Positions 32,635-40,353 of a stretch of 64,000 nt of DNA are shown here, in pieces. The DNA comes from Curvibacter sp. GWA2_63_95 (GTDB taxonomy: Bacteria > Pseudomonadota > Gammaproteobacteria > Burkholderiales > Burkholderiaceae_C). The notes under the pieces are model-generated. The model saw nothing but the letters and a program-made list of their open reading frames with translations. It was not told the DNA's origin and searched no databases. A program made the translations under genes and the position numbers. Positions within the stretch are counted from its first letter, which is position 1. Each line of letters begins with the position of its first letter. The stretch is from contig MGPB01000014.1 of assembly GCA_001795455.1 (NCBI GenBank), forward strand, positions 1 to 64,000, read 5' to 3'.

Positions 32635-33807
32635 TCACTTGCCCACCTTGGCCGGGTCTTTCACGGCGGTGAAGGTCTGCACCTCTGTGTTCCACAGCTG
32701 GCCACCCACCTTCTCGACCTTGCGCACATAGATGTTGTGCACCACGTCACGTGTTTGCGGGTCGATGCTGACCGGGCCGCGCGGGCTCTCAAAGCTCTGG
32801 CCTTTCATGGCCTGCAGCAGCGCATCACCGCTGCCGCCTTGCGTGGCCTTGGCCGCCTCGTAAATCACACGCATGCCGTCATAAGCGCCTACCGCCATGA
32901 AGTTGGGGCGCAGGCCGCTGTTGGCCTTGCCAAAGGCTTCGACAAACTTTTTGTTGAGCGCCGAGTTGTGCGCGGCCGAGTAGTGGTGCGCTGTCACCAC
33001 ACCCATGGCCACCTCGCCCATGCCGTCCAGAATGTCATCGTCCGTCACGCTGCCTTCGGCAATCACGCGGATGCCGGCCTTGTCCATGCCGCGCTCGGCA
33101 AACTGCTTCATCAGCGCCGTGCCCACACCGGCCGGCACAAAGGTGAACAGCGCATCGGGCTTGGCGTCACGCACCTTCTGCAAAAACGGCGCGAAGTCCG
33201 GGCTGCGCAGCGGCACCCGCAGCGACTCCACCACCACCCCGCCCTGCGCCACAAAGCGCTGGTTGAACCAGGTCTCGGAGTCCACGCCCGGCGCGTAGTC
33301 GGTCACCAGCGTCACCACCTTGCGGATGTTGTTCTTGATGGCCCAGTCCGCCAGGATGGTCACCACCTGCGGCACGGTAAAGCTGGTGCGCACGATGTAG
33401 GGTGAGGCCTCGGTAATGCTGGAGGTGGCCGCGGCCATCACCACCAGAGGCGTTTTGGACTGGGTGGCAATGGTGGCACTGGCCATGGCCAGCGGCGTGA
33501 GGCCAAAGCCAGCCAGCACATTCACCTTGTCGTTCACCACCAGCTCCTGCGCCAGGCGCTTGCTCACGTCGGCCACGCCGGTGTCGTCTTTCACAATCAG
33601 CTGCACTTTTTTGCCGCCCACGGTGTCGCCGTTCTGGGCGATGTAGAGCCGCGCCGCACTCTCCAGCTGCTTGCCGGTGGAGGCAAACGGCCCGGTCAGC
33701 GGCAGCAGCAGGCCGATCTTGAAGGTGGCGTCTTGCGCCCAGGCCAGCCCCAAGCTGGCCGCCAGTGCGGTGACCGCGGCGGTGCGGATGAAATTGCGTT
33801 TGTCCAT
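32635..33807 (-). CDS. ABC transporter substrate-binding protein, branched-chain amino-acid type
   Basis: A 390-residue periplasmic binding protein of the LivJ/LivK-like family (Peripla_BP_6). A signal peptide (FIRTAAVTALAASLGLAWAQ) is followed by IGLLLPLTGPFASTGKQ, the usual first strand and ligand loop. No permease or ATPase genes of the Liv system are adjacent, so it either borrows components encoded elsewhere or signals. Relatives in Comamonadaceae bind aromatic acids as well as amino acids. It lies downstream of the tandem-HTH LysR regulator and upstream of the hydrolase, suggesting uptake plus breakdown of one compound. Confidence 0.88.
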   Translation of the reverse strand: MDKRNFIRTAAVTALAASLGLAWAQDATFKIGLLLPLTGPFASTGKQLESAARLYIAQNGDTVGGKKVQLIVKDDTGVADVSKRLAQELVVNDKVNVLAGFGLTPLAMASATIATQSKTPLVVMAAATSSITEASPYIVRTSFTVPQVVTILADWAIKNNIRKVVTLVTDYAPGVDSETWFNQRFVAQGGVVVESLRVPLRSPDFAPFLQKVRDAKPDALFTFVPAGVGTALMKQFAERGMDKAGIRVIAEGSVTDDDILDGMGEVAMGVVTAHHYSAAHNSALNKKFVEAFGKANSGLRPNFMAVGAYDGMRVIYEAAKATQGGSGDALLQAMKGQSFESPRGPVSIDPQTRDVVHNIYVRKVEKVGGQLWNTEVQTFTAVKDPAKVGK

Positions 33808-33906
33808 GGGCTTGTCTCCGGTTTTTTAGTGTCCGGCGCCAGTGTGCAATTCCTCGCCAGCAGCGTCCAATGCAAAGGCCTGCTGACCTATGCAATCTGC
33901 TTATGC

Positions 33907-35124
33907 CTAGGCGCCAGCCCCAAGCGCCGCGCCCACCTGTCGCAAGATGCCCTGCCACTGTGCCGCCGCCGGTGTGGGCAGGTAGCCGGTGCGCCACATG
34001 GCGCCAATCTGCCGCTGCGCGTGCTGCACTGGCAAGGGCAGCTCCACCAGCAGGCCGGCCGCAATTTCGCGGGCCACCTGGCGGGGCGACATCAGGGCCA
34101 GGCGGTCACTGTCTTGCAGCATGGCCTGCATCATCAGCGCGCTGTTGGCGCGCACCTGCCCGGCCGGTGCGGGCAGGCCTGCGGCCTGCAGCATCTGTGC
34201 AAATGCCTTTTCGGCCGGGGTGTTGGGCATGGGCATGACCCACTGTGCCGTGCGCAGAGCGGGCCAGCCCAGGCGGCGGCGCTGCGCGAGCGGATGGCCC
34301 GCACGTGCCACCACTGCCAGGCGGTCTTCAAACAACACCTCCTGGCTCAGGTCGGCCGCGGGCGGCGTACTGCGCAGCGCACCCACGATGCAATCCAGCT
34401 CCGCATGGCGCAGCTGCGCTACCAGCGCATCAAAGGTGCCGTCAATCAGCACCAGCTGCACATGGGCTTGCTGCGCCAGCAGCTGCTCCACCGCAGGCGC
34501 CAGCAGCATGGTGGTGGAAAACGGCAGCGTGCCCACCACCAGCCGCCCCTGCAGGGCTGCACCGGGTTCGGGCCATTCGTCTACCGCTTGGCGCAGCTCG
34601 GCTTGCGCCAGGCGGCTGGCCAGCAGCAGGCCTTCGCCCGCGTCGTCCAGCCGCAGCCCGCTGCGTGAACGGATGAACAGCGGCGCCGCCACCATGTGCT
34701 CCAGCTGCTGCAGGCTTTGGTGCACGGCGGGCTGGCTCACACCCAGATGCTGCGCGGCACGCCCTTCGCTGCCGGTGTCCACCAACGCCTGCAGCACCTG
34801 CAGGTGGCGCGCGGCCACACCCAGCGCCAGTGGGCTACCGGTCCAGGCCGTGGCGGCACTGCGTGTGCGGTGCCGGTCCGCATCGGCCAGCAATTGCAAA
34901 GCCCGCGTGGCGCGCAGCGCCAGCTGGCGGCCACGCACCATGGGCAACATGCCACGTCCCACACGCTCAAACAAGGGGCTGGCCAGCGCAGCTTCGAGCT
35001 GCTGCACCGCGCGAACGATGGAGGACTGCGCCACATGCAGCAGCGTGGCCGCCCGCTGGCTGCTGCCCGCCTGCGCCACGGCCGCCAGGGCGCGCAGCAA
35101 GCGCAAATGCGGCAGCAGCTCCAT
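33907..35124 (-). CDS. LysR-type regulator with two helix-turn-helix domains
   Basis: A 405-residue protein, about 100 residues longer than a normal LysR regulator. The extra length is a second winged helix-turn-helix. The first lies at about residues 6-64 (SSQRAATLLHVAQSSIVRAVQQLE). The second lies at about 97-158 (EGRAAQHLGVSQPAVHQSLQQLE). A substrate-binding domain follows from about residue 185 (GRLVVGTLPFSTTMLLAPAV). The gene lies between a PhyH-type dioxygenase gene and the binding-protein operon on the same strand, so it probably controls that set. The ligand is unknown. Confidence 0.88.
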   Translation of the reverse strand: MELLPHLRLLRALAAVAQAGSSQRAATLLHVAQSSIVRAVQQLEAALASPLFERVGRGMLPMVRGRQLALRATRALQLLADADRHRTRSAATAWTGSPLALGVAARHLQVLQALVDTGSEGRAAQHLGVSQPAVHQSLQQLEHMVAAPLFIRSRSGLRLDDAGEGLLLASRLAQAELRQAVDEWPEPGAALQGRLVVGTLPFSTTMLLAPAVEQLLAQQAHVQLVLIDGTFDALVAQLRHAELDCIVGALRSTPPAADLSQEVLFEDRLAVVARAGHPLAQRRRLGWPALRTAQWVMPMPNTPAEKAFAQMLQAAGLPAPAGQVRANSALMMQAMLQDSDRLALMSPRQVAREIAAGLLVELPLPVQHAQRQIGAMWRTGYLPTPAAAQWQGILRQVGAALGAGA

Positions 35125-35129
35125 GCGGT

Positions 35130-35942
35130 TTAGCGCCAGTTCAGCAAGGGGAACAGCGCGTCGTCCATCACCGCACCATCGGGCAGGCGGTCTGCCAGGC
35201 CGGCAAAGGGCGGCGAGGTGCGCCAGCTGCGCACCGCATGGCGCGCGTCGTCGCCCAGGTAGCGGGCGGAGAACACGCGCCGCCGCGTGCCCGGCCCCAC
35301 GCCGCTGCTGGCGTGCAGTGTGAGCATATGAAAGGCCACCGCATCGCCCGGCTGCAGGGCCCAGCCCAGTTGTTCAAACTGGTCCGGGTGCGCGTCGATC
35401 TGCGGCAGCTCCGCCAGCGCGCCTTCGGGAAACCACTTGGCCTGCTGGTCGCGGAAGGTGCGTGGCATGTACCAGGTGCCGGCATGCGAGCCGGCCACAA
35501 AGCGCAGCGTGCTCTCCAGCGGCACCGGGTCTACAGGTATCCAGAAGCTCACGTTTTGCCGCCCCGCCACGTTGTAGTAGGGCTGGTCCTGGTGCCAGGG
35601 CGTGGGTTGGCGCGTGCCGGGCTCTTTGACCAGCAGGTGGTCGTGGTAGATGCGCACGGTGTCGCTCTGCATCAGCTGTGCGGCCACGCGGGGCAAGGCG
35701 CTGTGCTGCATCACGTCCGCATAGTCCGCGTTGTGCTGCCAGGTGCAAAAGTCTTCGACAAACTTGCCCGGGTCATCGGCCTGGCTGGCCACCATGGCCA
35801 GCGGGCTCAGGTGGGCCAGGTTGTGCTCGATGCCGCGCGCCAGTTGCGCCACCTCGGCGGGGCTGAGCACACCACGCAGCACCACGGCGCCCTGGCGCAC
35901 GTAGTCTTGCACGGTGGTGGAGGGCAAGGTGTAGTGGGGCAT
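35130..35942 (-). CDS. Phytanoyl-CoA dioxygenase (PhyH)-family Fe(II)/2-oxoglutarate oxygenase
   Basis: A 270-residue non-haem iron oxygenase. The iron facial triad begins at His117-x-Asp119 in WHQDQPYY, and the distal His lies in TLHASSGVGPG, followed by an arginine for 2-oxoglutarate (RRRVFSARY). PhyH proteins hydroxylate varied substrates including ectoine, phosphonates and fatty acyl groups. It is the gene before the LysR regulator, six bases upstream of it. The frame is open further upstream, but the ATG at 35942 gives the compact family N terminus. Substrate unknown. Confidence 0.88.
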   Translation of the reverse strand: MPHYTLPSTTVQDYVRQGAVVLRGVLSPAEVAQLARGIEHNLAHLSPLAMVASQADDPGKFVEDFCTWQHNADYADVMQHSALPRVAAQLMQSDTVRIYHDHLLVKEPGTRQPTPWHQDQPYYNVAGRQNVSFWIPVDPVPLESTLRFVAGSHAGTWYMPRTFRDQQAKWFPEGALAELPQIDAHPDQFEQLGWALQPGDAVAFHMLTLHASSGVGPGTRRRVFSARYLGDDARHAVRSWRTSPPFAGLADRLPDGAVMDDALFPLLNWR

Positions 35943-35955
35943 GGCTGTGCGCGCC

Positions 35956-36234
35956 CTACTCTGCCGCGCCCTGCGCCAGCACCTGCAGCATGCCGGGCGC
36001 GTAGTCGGTGTAGACCCATTGGGCAATCACCTCAGGCGTCATGGTGTCGGGGTGGCCGGCCTCCTCGCTCACGCGGGCCACTTCTTCGGCACCGGTGAGC
36101 GTGCCCACAAACATCTGCAGCACGGCCTGCAAGCCGCCTTGTGCCAATGCGGCGTCGCCCAGTTCTTTCAGTGCATCCCAGGCTTGGGCTTCGGAGGTGG
36201 CGCTATTGGAAACATAAGGTGTGTTGCTTGTCAT
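35956..36234 (-). CDS. Small hypothetical protein
   Basis: A 92-residue acidic, mainly helical protein that I do not recognise. It contains LKELGDAALAQGGLQAVLQM and a C-terminal TPEVIAQWVYTDYAPGMLQVL. It sits 13 bases upstream of the PhyH-type gene on the same strand, so the two are likely co-transcribed. No signal peptide or cysteine motif is seen. It could be a short accessory subunit. Confidence 0.55.
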   Translation of the reverse strand: MTSNTPYVSNSATSEAQAWDALKELGDAALAQGGLQAVLQMFVGTLTGAEEVARVSEEAGHPDTMTPEVIAQWVYTDYAPGMLQVLAQGAAE

Positions 36235-36249
36235 ACATCAGCTCGTCTA

Positions 36250-36501
36250 TCAGGGAAAGAGGACCATCAGCCCTGCCGTCTGGCAGGTTCGCGCTGGTGG
36301 AGAAATTTGGTCAGCAAGTCGCGCGGCGTCACCATCGGTGAATTGAAAGCGCAGGCTCTCTGCCAATGTGGCTTCGTTCAAGCCCGCCAGGTAGGACTCA
36401 AACCACAGGTCCGTCTCGGCCGCGGCAAAGTGCAGCTCGCCCAGCTCGGCATGGGCCCAGGTCTTCTGGGCAAACAGGGTTTTCAGCATCGCGAGGGACA
36501 T
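36250..36501 (-). pseudogene. DinB-family protein remnant
   Basis: The 83-residue frame starts MSLAMLKTLFAQKTWAHAEL, the typical beginning of small DinB-like proteins of about 165 residues. Later it has YLAGLNEATLAESLRFQFTDGD, typical of the middle of the same family. The 55-60 residues normally between them, including the first metal-binding histidine, are missing. The end departs after GDAARLADQ into an unrelated tail. So this looks like an internally deleted and truncated copy, probably non-functional. Confidence 0.55.
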
Positions 36502-36549
36502 GGCAAGCTCCGTGGTGGGTGCACTGGGGTGCCACCATGTTAGCGCCCC

Positions 36550-37965
36550 TCAAGACGGCGCCGCACTCCCCTTGCTGACGCTCTCACCATCTTCCGGCCG
36601 CAGGGTCCAGAAGGCAGCGGACGACACCACGGTCAGCACCGCCAGGGCGATGAAGGCGTGGTGCAGCGAGGCCGTCACGGCCAGCCGGTCCGACTGCGGC
36701 AGGCCCTCCAGAAAATACGCCGTGATCAACGAGCCAAAGGCCAGCCCGAAGCTCATGGACATTTGCTGCAAGGTGCTGGCCAGGGTGCTGGCCATGGCGG
36801 TGTCTTCGGCGTTGATGTCGGCATAGGCCATGGAATTCATGCTGGAGAACTGCAGCGAATTGAACAAACCCAGGGCCAGCCCCAGGCCCACGATGGCCCA
36901 CAGCGGCGTGCTCGCATCCACCAGCGCGTAGCTGGCAATGGCGCAGGCCACCAGCAGCGTGTTGACGATGAGCACGCGCCGGTAGCCAAGGCGCCTGAGC
37001 ATGGGCGCAGCCAGCGCCTTCATCGCCATGGCGGCCAGGGCGGCCGGCATCATCAGCAAGCCCGACTGCCACACCGGCAGCCCCATGCCCAGCTGATACA
37101 GCAACGGCAGCAAAAACGGCATGCCGCCCACGCCCAGCCGCGTGACAAAGCCGCCCAGCACACCCACTCGAAAGGTGCGCGTGGAAAACAGCGACAGGCG
37201 CAGCAGCGGGTACGGCACGCGTTTGGCGTGCCAGCCATAGGCGGCCAGCAGACCCAGGGACACGGCCACCAGCGTGGCCACCATCTCATTGGACAGGCTG
37301 ATTTCGCCAAACACCTCCAGCAGCCACGACAGCAAACCGGCGCCGCTGGCAAACAGGATCAGGCCACGCACATCCAGCGGGCGCGGCGTTTCGTTTTGGT
37401 AATTGGGCATGTGCTTGCTGGCAAACCACAGCGCGGCCAGACCCACCGGCACGTTTACAAAAAAGATCTCGCGCCACGACGCCCAGTGCACGATGAGCCC
37501 GCCCACCGTGGGGCCCAACAGCGGCCCCAGCAGCGCGGGGATGATGACGAAGTTCATCGCCTGCAGCAGCTCGCCCTTGGAGAAGGTGCGCACGATGACC
37601 ATGCGGCCCACCGGCATCATCATGGCCGCCGCAATGCCCTGCGGAACGCGCGCGGCAATCAGCATGGTGGAGTTGACCGCCAGCCCACACAGCACCGACG
37701 ACACCGTGAACAAAGCCACAGCAAACATGAAGATGCGGCGGCTGCCATAACGCTCGGCCAGCCAGCCGCTGATGGGAATGCTGACCGCCAGCGCCAGGAT
37801 GTAGCTGCTCACCACCGCCTTCAGGCTCAGCGGCGTCACGCCCAGGCTGGCAGCCATGGACGGGATGCCGGTGTTGACGATGGTGGAGTCCAGCTGCTCC
37901 ATGAACAGCGCCGTGGCGACCACCCAGGGCAGGTAACGTTTGGTCGTGGATTCGCTGGTGGCCAT
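36550..37965 (-). CDS. DHA2-family multidrug efflux MFS transporter
   Basis: A 471-residue membrane protein with about 13-14 helices. DHA2 (EmrB/QacA) features: LDSTIVNTGIPSMAASLGV in helix 1 with the proton-coupling aspartate, GWLAERYGSRRIF at the loop 2-3 motif, and GRMVIVRTF near helix 4-5. Such proteins export drugs or metabolites with proton antiport. No membrane-fusion partner is adjacent. Divergent from the Rrf2-type regulator, with about 110 bases including a perfect dyad between them. Confidence 0.9.
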   Translation of the reverse strand: MATSESTTKRYLPWVVATALFMEQLDSTIVNTGIPSMAASLGVTPLSLKAVVSSYILALAVSIPISGWLAERYGSRRIFMFAVALFTVSSVLCGLAVNSTMLIAARVPQGIAAAMMMPVGRMVIVRTFSKGELLQAMNFVIIPALLGPLLGPTVGGLIVHWASWREIFFVNVPVGLAALWFASKHMPNYQNETPRPLDVRGLILFASGAGLLSWLLEVFGEISLSNEMVATLVAVSLGLLAAYGWHAKRVPYPLLRLSLFSTRTFRVGVLGGFVTRLGVGGMPFLLPLLYQLGMGLPVWQSGLLMMPAALAAMAMKALAAPMLRRLGYRRVLIVNTLLVACAIASYALVDASTPLWAIVGLGLALGLFNSLQFSSMNSMAYADINAEDTAMASTLASTLQQMSMSFGLAFGSLITAYFLEGLPQSDRLAVTASLHHAFIALAVLTVVSSAAFWTLRPEDGESVSKGSAAPS

Positions 37966-38059
37966 GGCGCATGGTAGCGCCGGGGCAGAGACCTTGTGCT
38001 GCGTTTTGGTATCGCCGGGCTGGTTGCAGAACCCCTGAATCAGGCAAGGTTTATTTCAA

Positions 38060-38076
38060 GTAACTATATTAGTTAC
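38060..38076. promoter_or_regulatory. Perfect dyad GTAACTA-TAT-TAGTTAC, probable Rrf2 operator
   Basis: Seven-base arms with a three-base spacer, ending directly at the ATG of the Rrf2-type gene. Binding here would block the start region of the gene and could also affect the divergent DHA2 exporter. Confidence 0.65.
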
Positions 38077-38553
38077 ATGAAACAAAACAGCCAACTGTCT
38101 GACGTATTGCACGTGCTGCTGCACATGGCCGAGGGTGAAGGCCCCGCCACCTCGGAGGCCCTGGCCGCCGCCATGCAGACCAACCCCGTGGTGCTGCGCC
38201 GCCTGATGGGTGGCCTGCGCGAGGCCGGGTTTGTGGTGTCGGCCAAGGGCCACGGCGGCGGCTGGGTGCTGTCGTGTGACATGGACCGCATCACTCTGGG
38301 CGACGTGTACCAAGCGCTGGGCGCGCCGCCGCTGGTGTCGCTGGGCTTTCGCGAAGACCGGCCCACCTGCCTGGTGGCCCAGGCCGTGAACGATGCCCTG
38401 GCCGGCGCCGCGCAAGAGGCCCAGGCCCTGCTGCTCAAACGCTTTGGCACCGTCACCCTGGCCACGTTGTCGGCCGACTTTCACCGCCGCATGGCACAGC
38501 ACAGAGCTGCGGGCCATGCAGGCCACCACCATCTGAAGGAACACACATCGTGA
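38077..38553 (+). CDS. Rrf2-family transcriptional regulator
   Basis: A 158-residue winged helix-turn-helix protein of the Rrf2 family (YwnA-like branch). The recognition region is ATSEALAAAMQTNPVVLRRLMGGLREAGFV followed by the wing GHGGGWVLS, shown here in parts. Only one cysteine in the C-terminal half (PTCLVAQ), so an iron-sulphur cluster like that of IscR or NsrR is unlikely; redox or ligand sensing remains open. The ATG at 38077 follows the palindrome directly, without a ribosome site. The stop overlaps the next gene (GTGA), so it is co-translated with a flavoprotein it likely regulates. Confidence 0.85.
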   Translation: MKQNSQLSDVLHVLLHMAEGEGPATSEALAAAMQTNPVVLRRLMGGLREAGFVVSAKGHGGGWVLSCDMDRITLGDVYQALGAPPLVSLGFREDRPTCLVAQAVNDALAGAAQEAQALLLKRFGTVTLATLSADFHRRMAQHRAAGHAGHHHLKEHTS

Positions 38554-39449
38554 AGCACATAGCCTTTGCCGTCATCGGCGGCAGCTACGCCGGCCTGTCG
38601 GCTGCCCTGCAACTGGCCCGCGCGCGCCGCCAGGTGCTGGTGGTGGACGCTGGCCAGCGGCGCAACCGCTTTGTGGACGCAGCGGGCGAAACATCGCACG
38701 GCTTCTTGACGCAAGACGGCCGCGCCCCGGCCGAGATAGCCGCCGACGCCCGCGAGCAGCTGATGAACTACTCCAACGTGGAATGGATACACGGCACCGC
38801 AGACGAGGCCCGTGTGGCCAGCGACGGGCGGCTGGAGTTTCGCGTGGGCAGCGAGGCCATCAGCGCGCACCGCCTCATCCTGGCCACCGGCGTGCGCGAC
38901 GAGCTGCCACCCGTACCCGGCCTGGCCGAACGCTGGGGCCGCAGCATCTTCCACTGCCCGTATTGCCATGGCTACGAGATGAACGCCGGCCCCATCGGCA
39001 TCATCGCCGCGTCACCTCTGGCGCTACACCACGCACTGATGCTGCCGGACTGGGGCAGCCCCACCCTATTTTTGAACGGCAGCTACACACCCAGTGCCGA
39101 CGACCTGGCCGGCATCGCCCGCCGTGGCACGCAGGTGGAGCCGGTGTTGATTGAACGCATAGACGGCCATGCCGATGTGGTGCTGCAAGACGGCCGCACT
39201 GTGAGCTTGAACGGCCTGTTCACCCAGCCGCGCACGCTGCTGACCAGCCCCGTGGCCGAGCAACTCGGCTGCGTACTGGAAGACGGCCCCATGGGTTTGT
39301 TTATCAAGGTGGATGACTTCAAGGCCACCAGCGTGCCCAATGTGTTTGCGTGTGGGGATGCCGCGCGGGCGGCGGGGAATGTGACGCTAGCCGTGGCGGA
39401 TGGGGCGATGGCGGGGTTTGGGGCACATCGGACTTCCATGTTCTCGTGA
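38550..39449 (+). CDS. FAD-dependent pyridine-nucleotide oxidoreductase, thioredoxin-reductase-like
   Basis: A 299-residue flavoprotein: FAD-binding GGSYAGLSAALQLARAR at the N terminus, ATG motif LATGVRDELPPVPG, redox pair CPYC at 136-139 in HCPYCHGYE, and the C-terminal FAD motif VFACGDAAR. The CPYCHGYE context resembles GliT/HlmI/DepH-type dithiol oxidases and related bacterial proteins more than the CATC of thioredoxin reductase, so the substrate may be a small dithiol. GTG start overlapping the Rrf2 stop. A diverged copy of its last 55 codons reappears at 40146-40316. Confidence 0.88.
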   Translation: MKHIAFAVIGGSYAGLSAALQLARARRQVLVVDAGQRRNRFVDAAGETSHGFLTQDGRAPAEIAADAREQLMNYSNVEWIHGTADEARVASDGRLEFRVGSEAISAHRLILATGVRDELPPVPGLAERWGRSIFHCPYCHGYEMNAGPIGIIAASPLALHHALMLPDWGSPTLFLNGSYTPSADDLAGIARRGTQVEPVLIERIDGHADVVLQDGRTVSLNGLFTQPRTLLTSPVAEQLGCVLEDGPMGLFIKVDDFKATSVPNVFACGDAARAAGNVTLAVADGAMAGFGAHRTSMFS

Positions 39450-39485
39450 AGCCACTGGGCGAATGACAGGTTCACAATCTGTCCG

Positions 39486-40130
39486 ATGTTTTCCAAACTT
39501 CTCAAACGTCTGAACGGCTCAATGCCTCGGAGTACTCCCGTTGCCCTTGAAAAGCAGCAGACGACTCACCGTATTTGCTTTGTCTTGCCCAACGAGAAAT
39601 GGGAGCTCGTGATTGAATTTGAAGACGGACACCGGCTCTTCAAAGCGTCTATTGCACGGGAAGAATTCGACTGGCAGGAGCTGGCGTACCCACACAAACT
39701 CAAGAATCTGGTCTACACAGAAAAGCGGATTCACTGGCCTGGAAGTCGCATATTGGGTGCTGACTACCTGTACGAAAAGTCTGTCCCCTTGCCCCCAGAG
39801 TCTCTGCAGTTTGAAAACCTTCGTTTGGGCTATCAGAACCAAGCTCCTTCGGATAAGCACCCCAGCCATCACGTCTATTGCGTCTACCTCTATCCATTCC
39901 ACGAGAAGCCTTTCGCCATTGGGGAATCTATTGGAGGCGGGCACGCGGAGATGGGTTACTCCGTGAACTACACCTTGGCAGAGCTGCTTGCGTTGCCGGA
40001 TTGGAAAAGGCACTTTGAGTTGTCGGGAGGCGCATGGGCAGTTCCACTGGTGAGCAACGCCAATGAGCCCAAAGTACTCTTGAAGCAATTAGTTGAAATG
40101 GTGTGCCAACGCGAAGGTGGCACGCAGTAA
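39486..40130 (+). CDS. Hypothetical protein, inserted cargo gene
   Basis: A 214-residue protein I do not recognise. It is rich in aromatic residues (FEDGHRLFKASIAREEFDW, HHVYCVYLYPFHEKPF) and predicted soluble. GC and codon use are clearly lower than in the flanking oxidoreductase, suggesting transfer. It lies between the intact oxidoreductase gene and a second, partial copy of that gene's 3' end, as if the insertion displaced the 5' part of a paralogue. The start is taken at ATG 39486; no clear ribosome site is visible. Confidence 0.6.
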   Translation: MFSKLLKRLNGSMPRSTPVALEKQQTTHRICFVLPNEKWELVIEFEDGHRLFKASIAREEFDWQELAYPHKLKNLVYTEKRIHWPGSRILGADYLYEKSVPLPPESLQFENLRLGYQNQAPSDKHPSHHVYCVYLYPFHEKPFAIGESIGGGHAEMGYSVNYTLAELLALPDWKRHFELSGGAWAVPLVSNANEPKVLLKQLVEMVCQREGGTQ

Positions 40131-40145
40131 CTCGCCACGAACAAT

Positions 40146-40316
40146 TGGGCAGTGCTAGAAAACGGCCCCATGGGCCAGTTCATAAAGGTGGACGAAGGCA
40201 AGGCCACCAGCGCGCCGAATGTGTTTGCGTGTGGTGATGCCGCACGGGCTGCAGGGAATGTGACGCTAGCCGTGGCGGATGGGGCGATGGCGGGGTTTGA
40301 TGCGCATCGGGCTTAG
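40146..40316 (+). pseudogene. Duplicated 3' end of the FAD oxidoreductase gene
   Basis: Translates to about 55 residues matching the C terminus of the gene at 38550, including GPMG, FIKVD, KATS and PNVFACGDAARAAGNVT, then its own TAG stop. About 45 consecutive bases are identical between the copies near the end, while upstream parts differ at many positions. The 5' part of the gene is absent, so this is a remnant. Confidence 0.85.
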
Positions 40317-40353
40317 ATGTTTTGAAGTAAACGCATGCCCTATGAAGTAAGGC

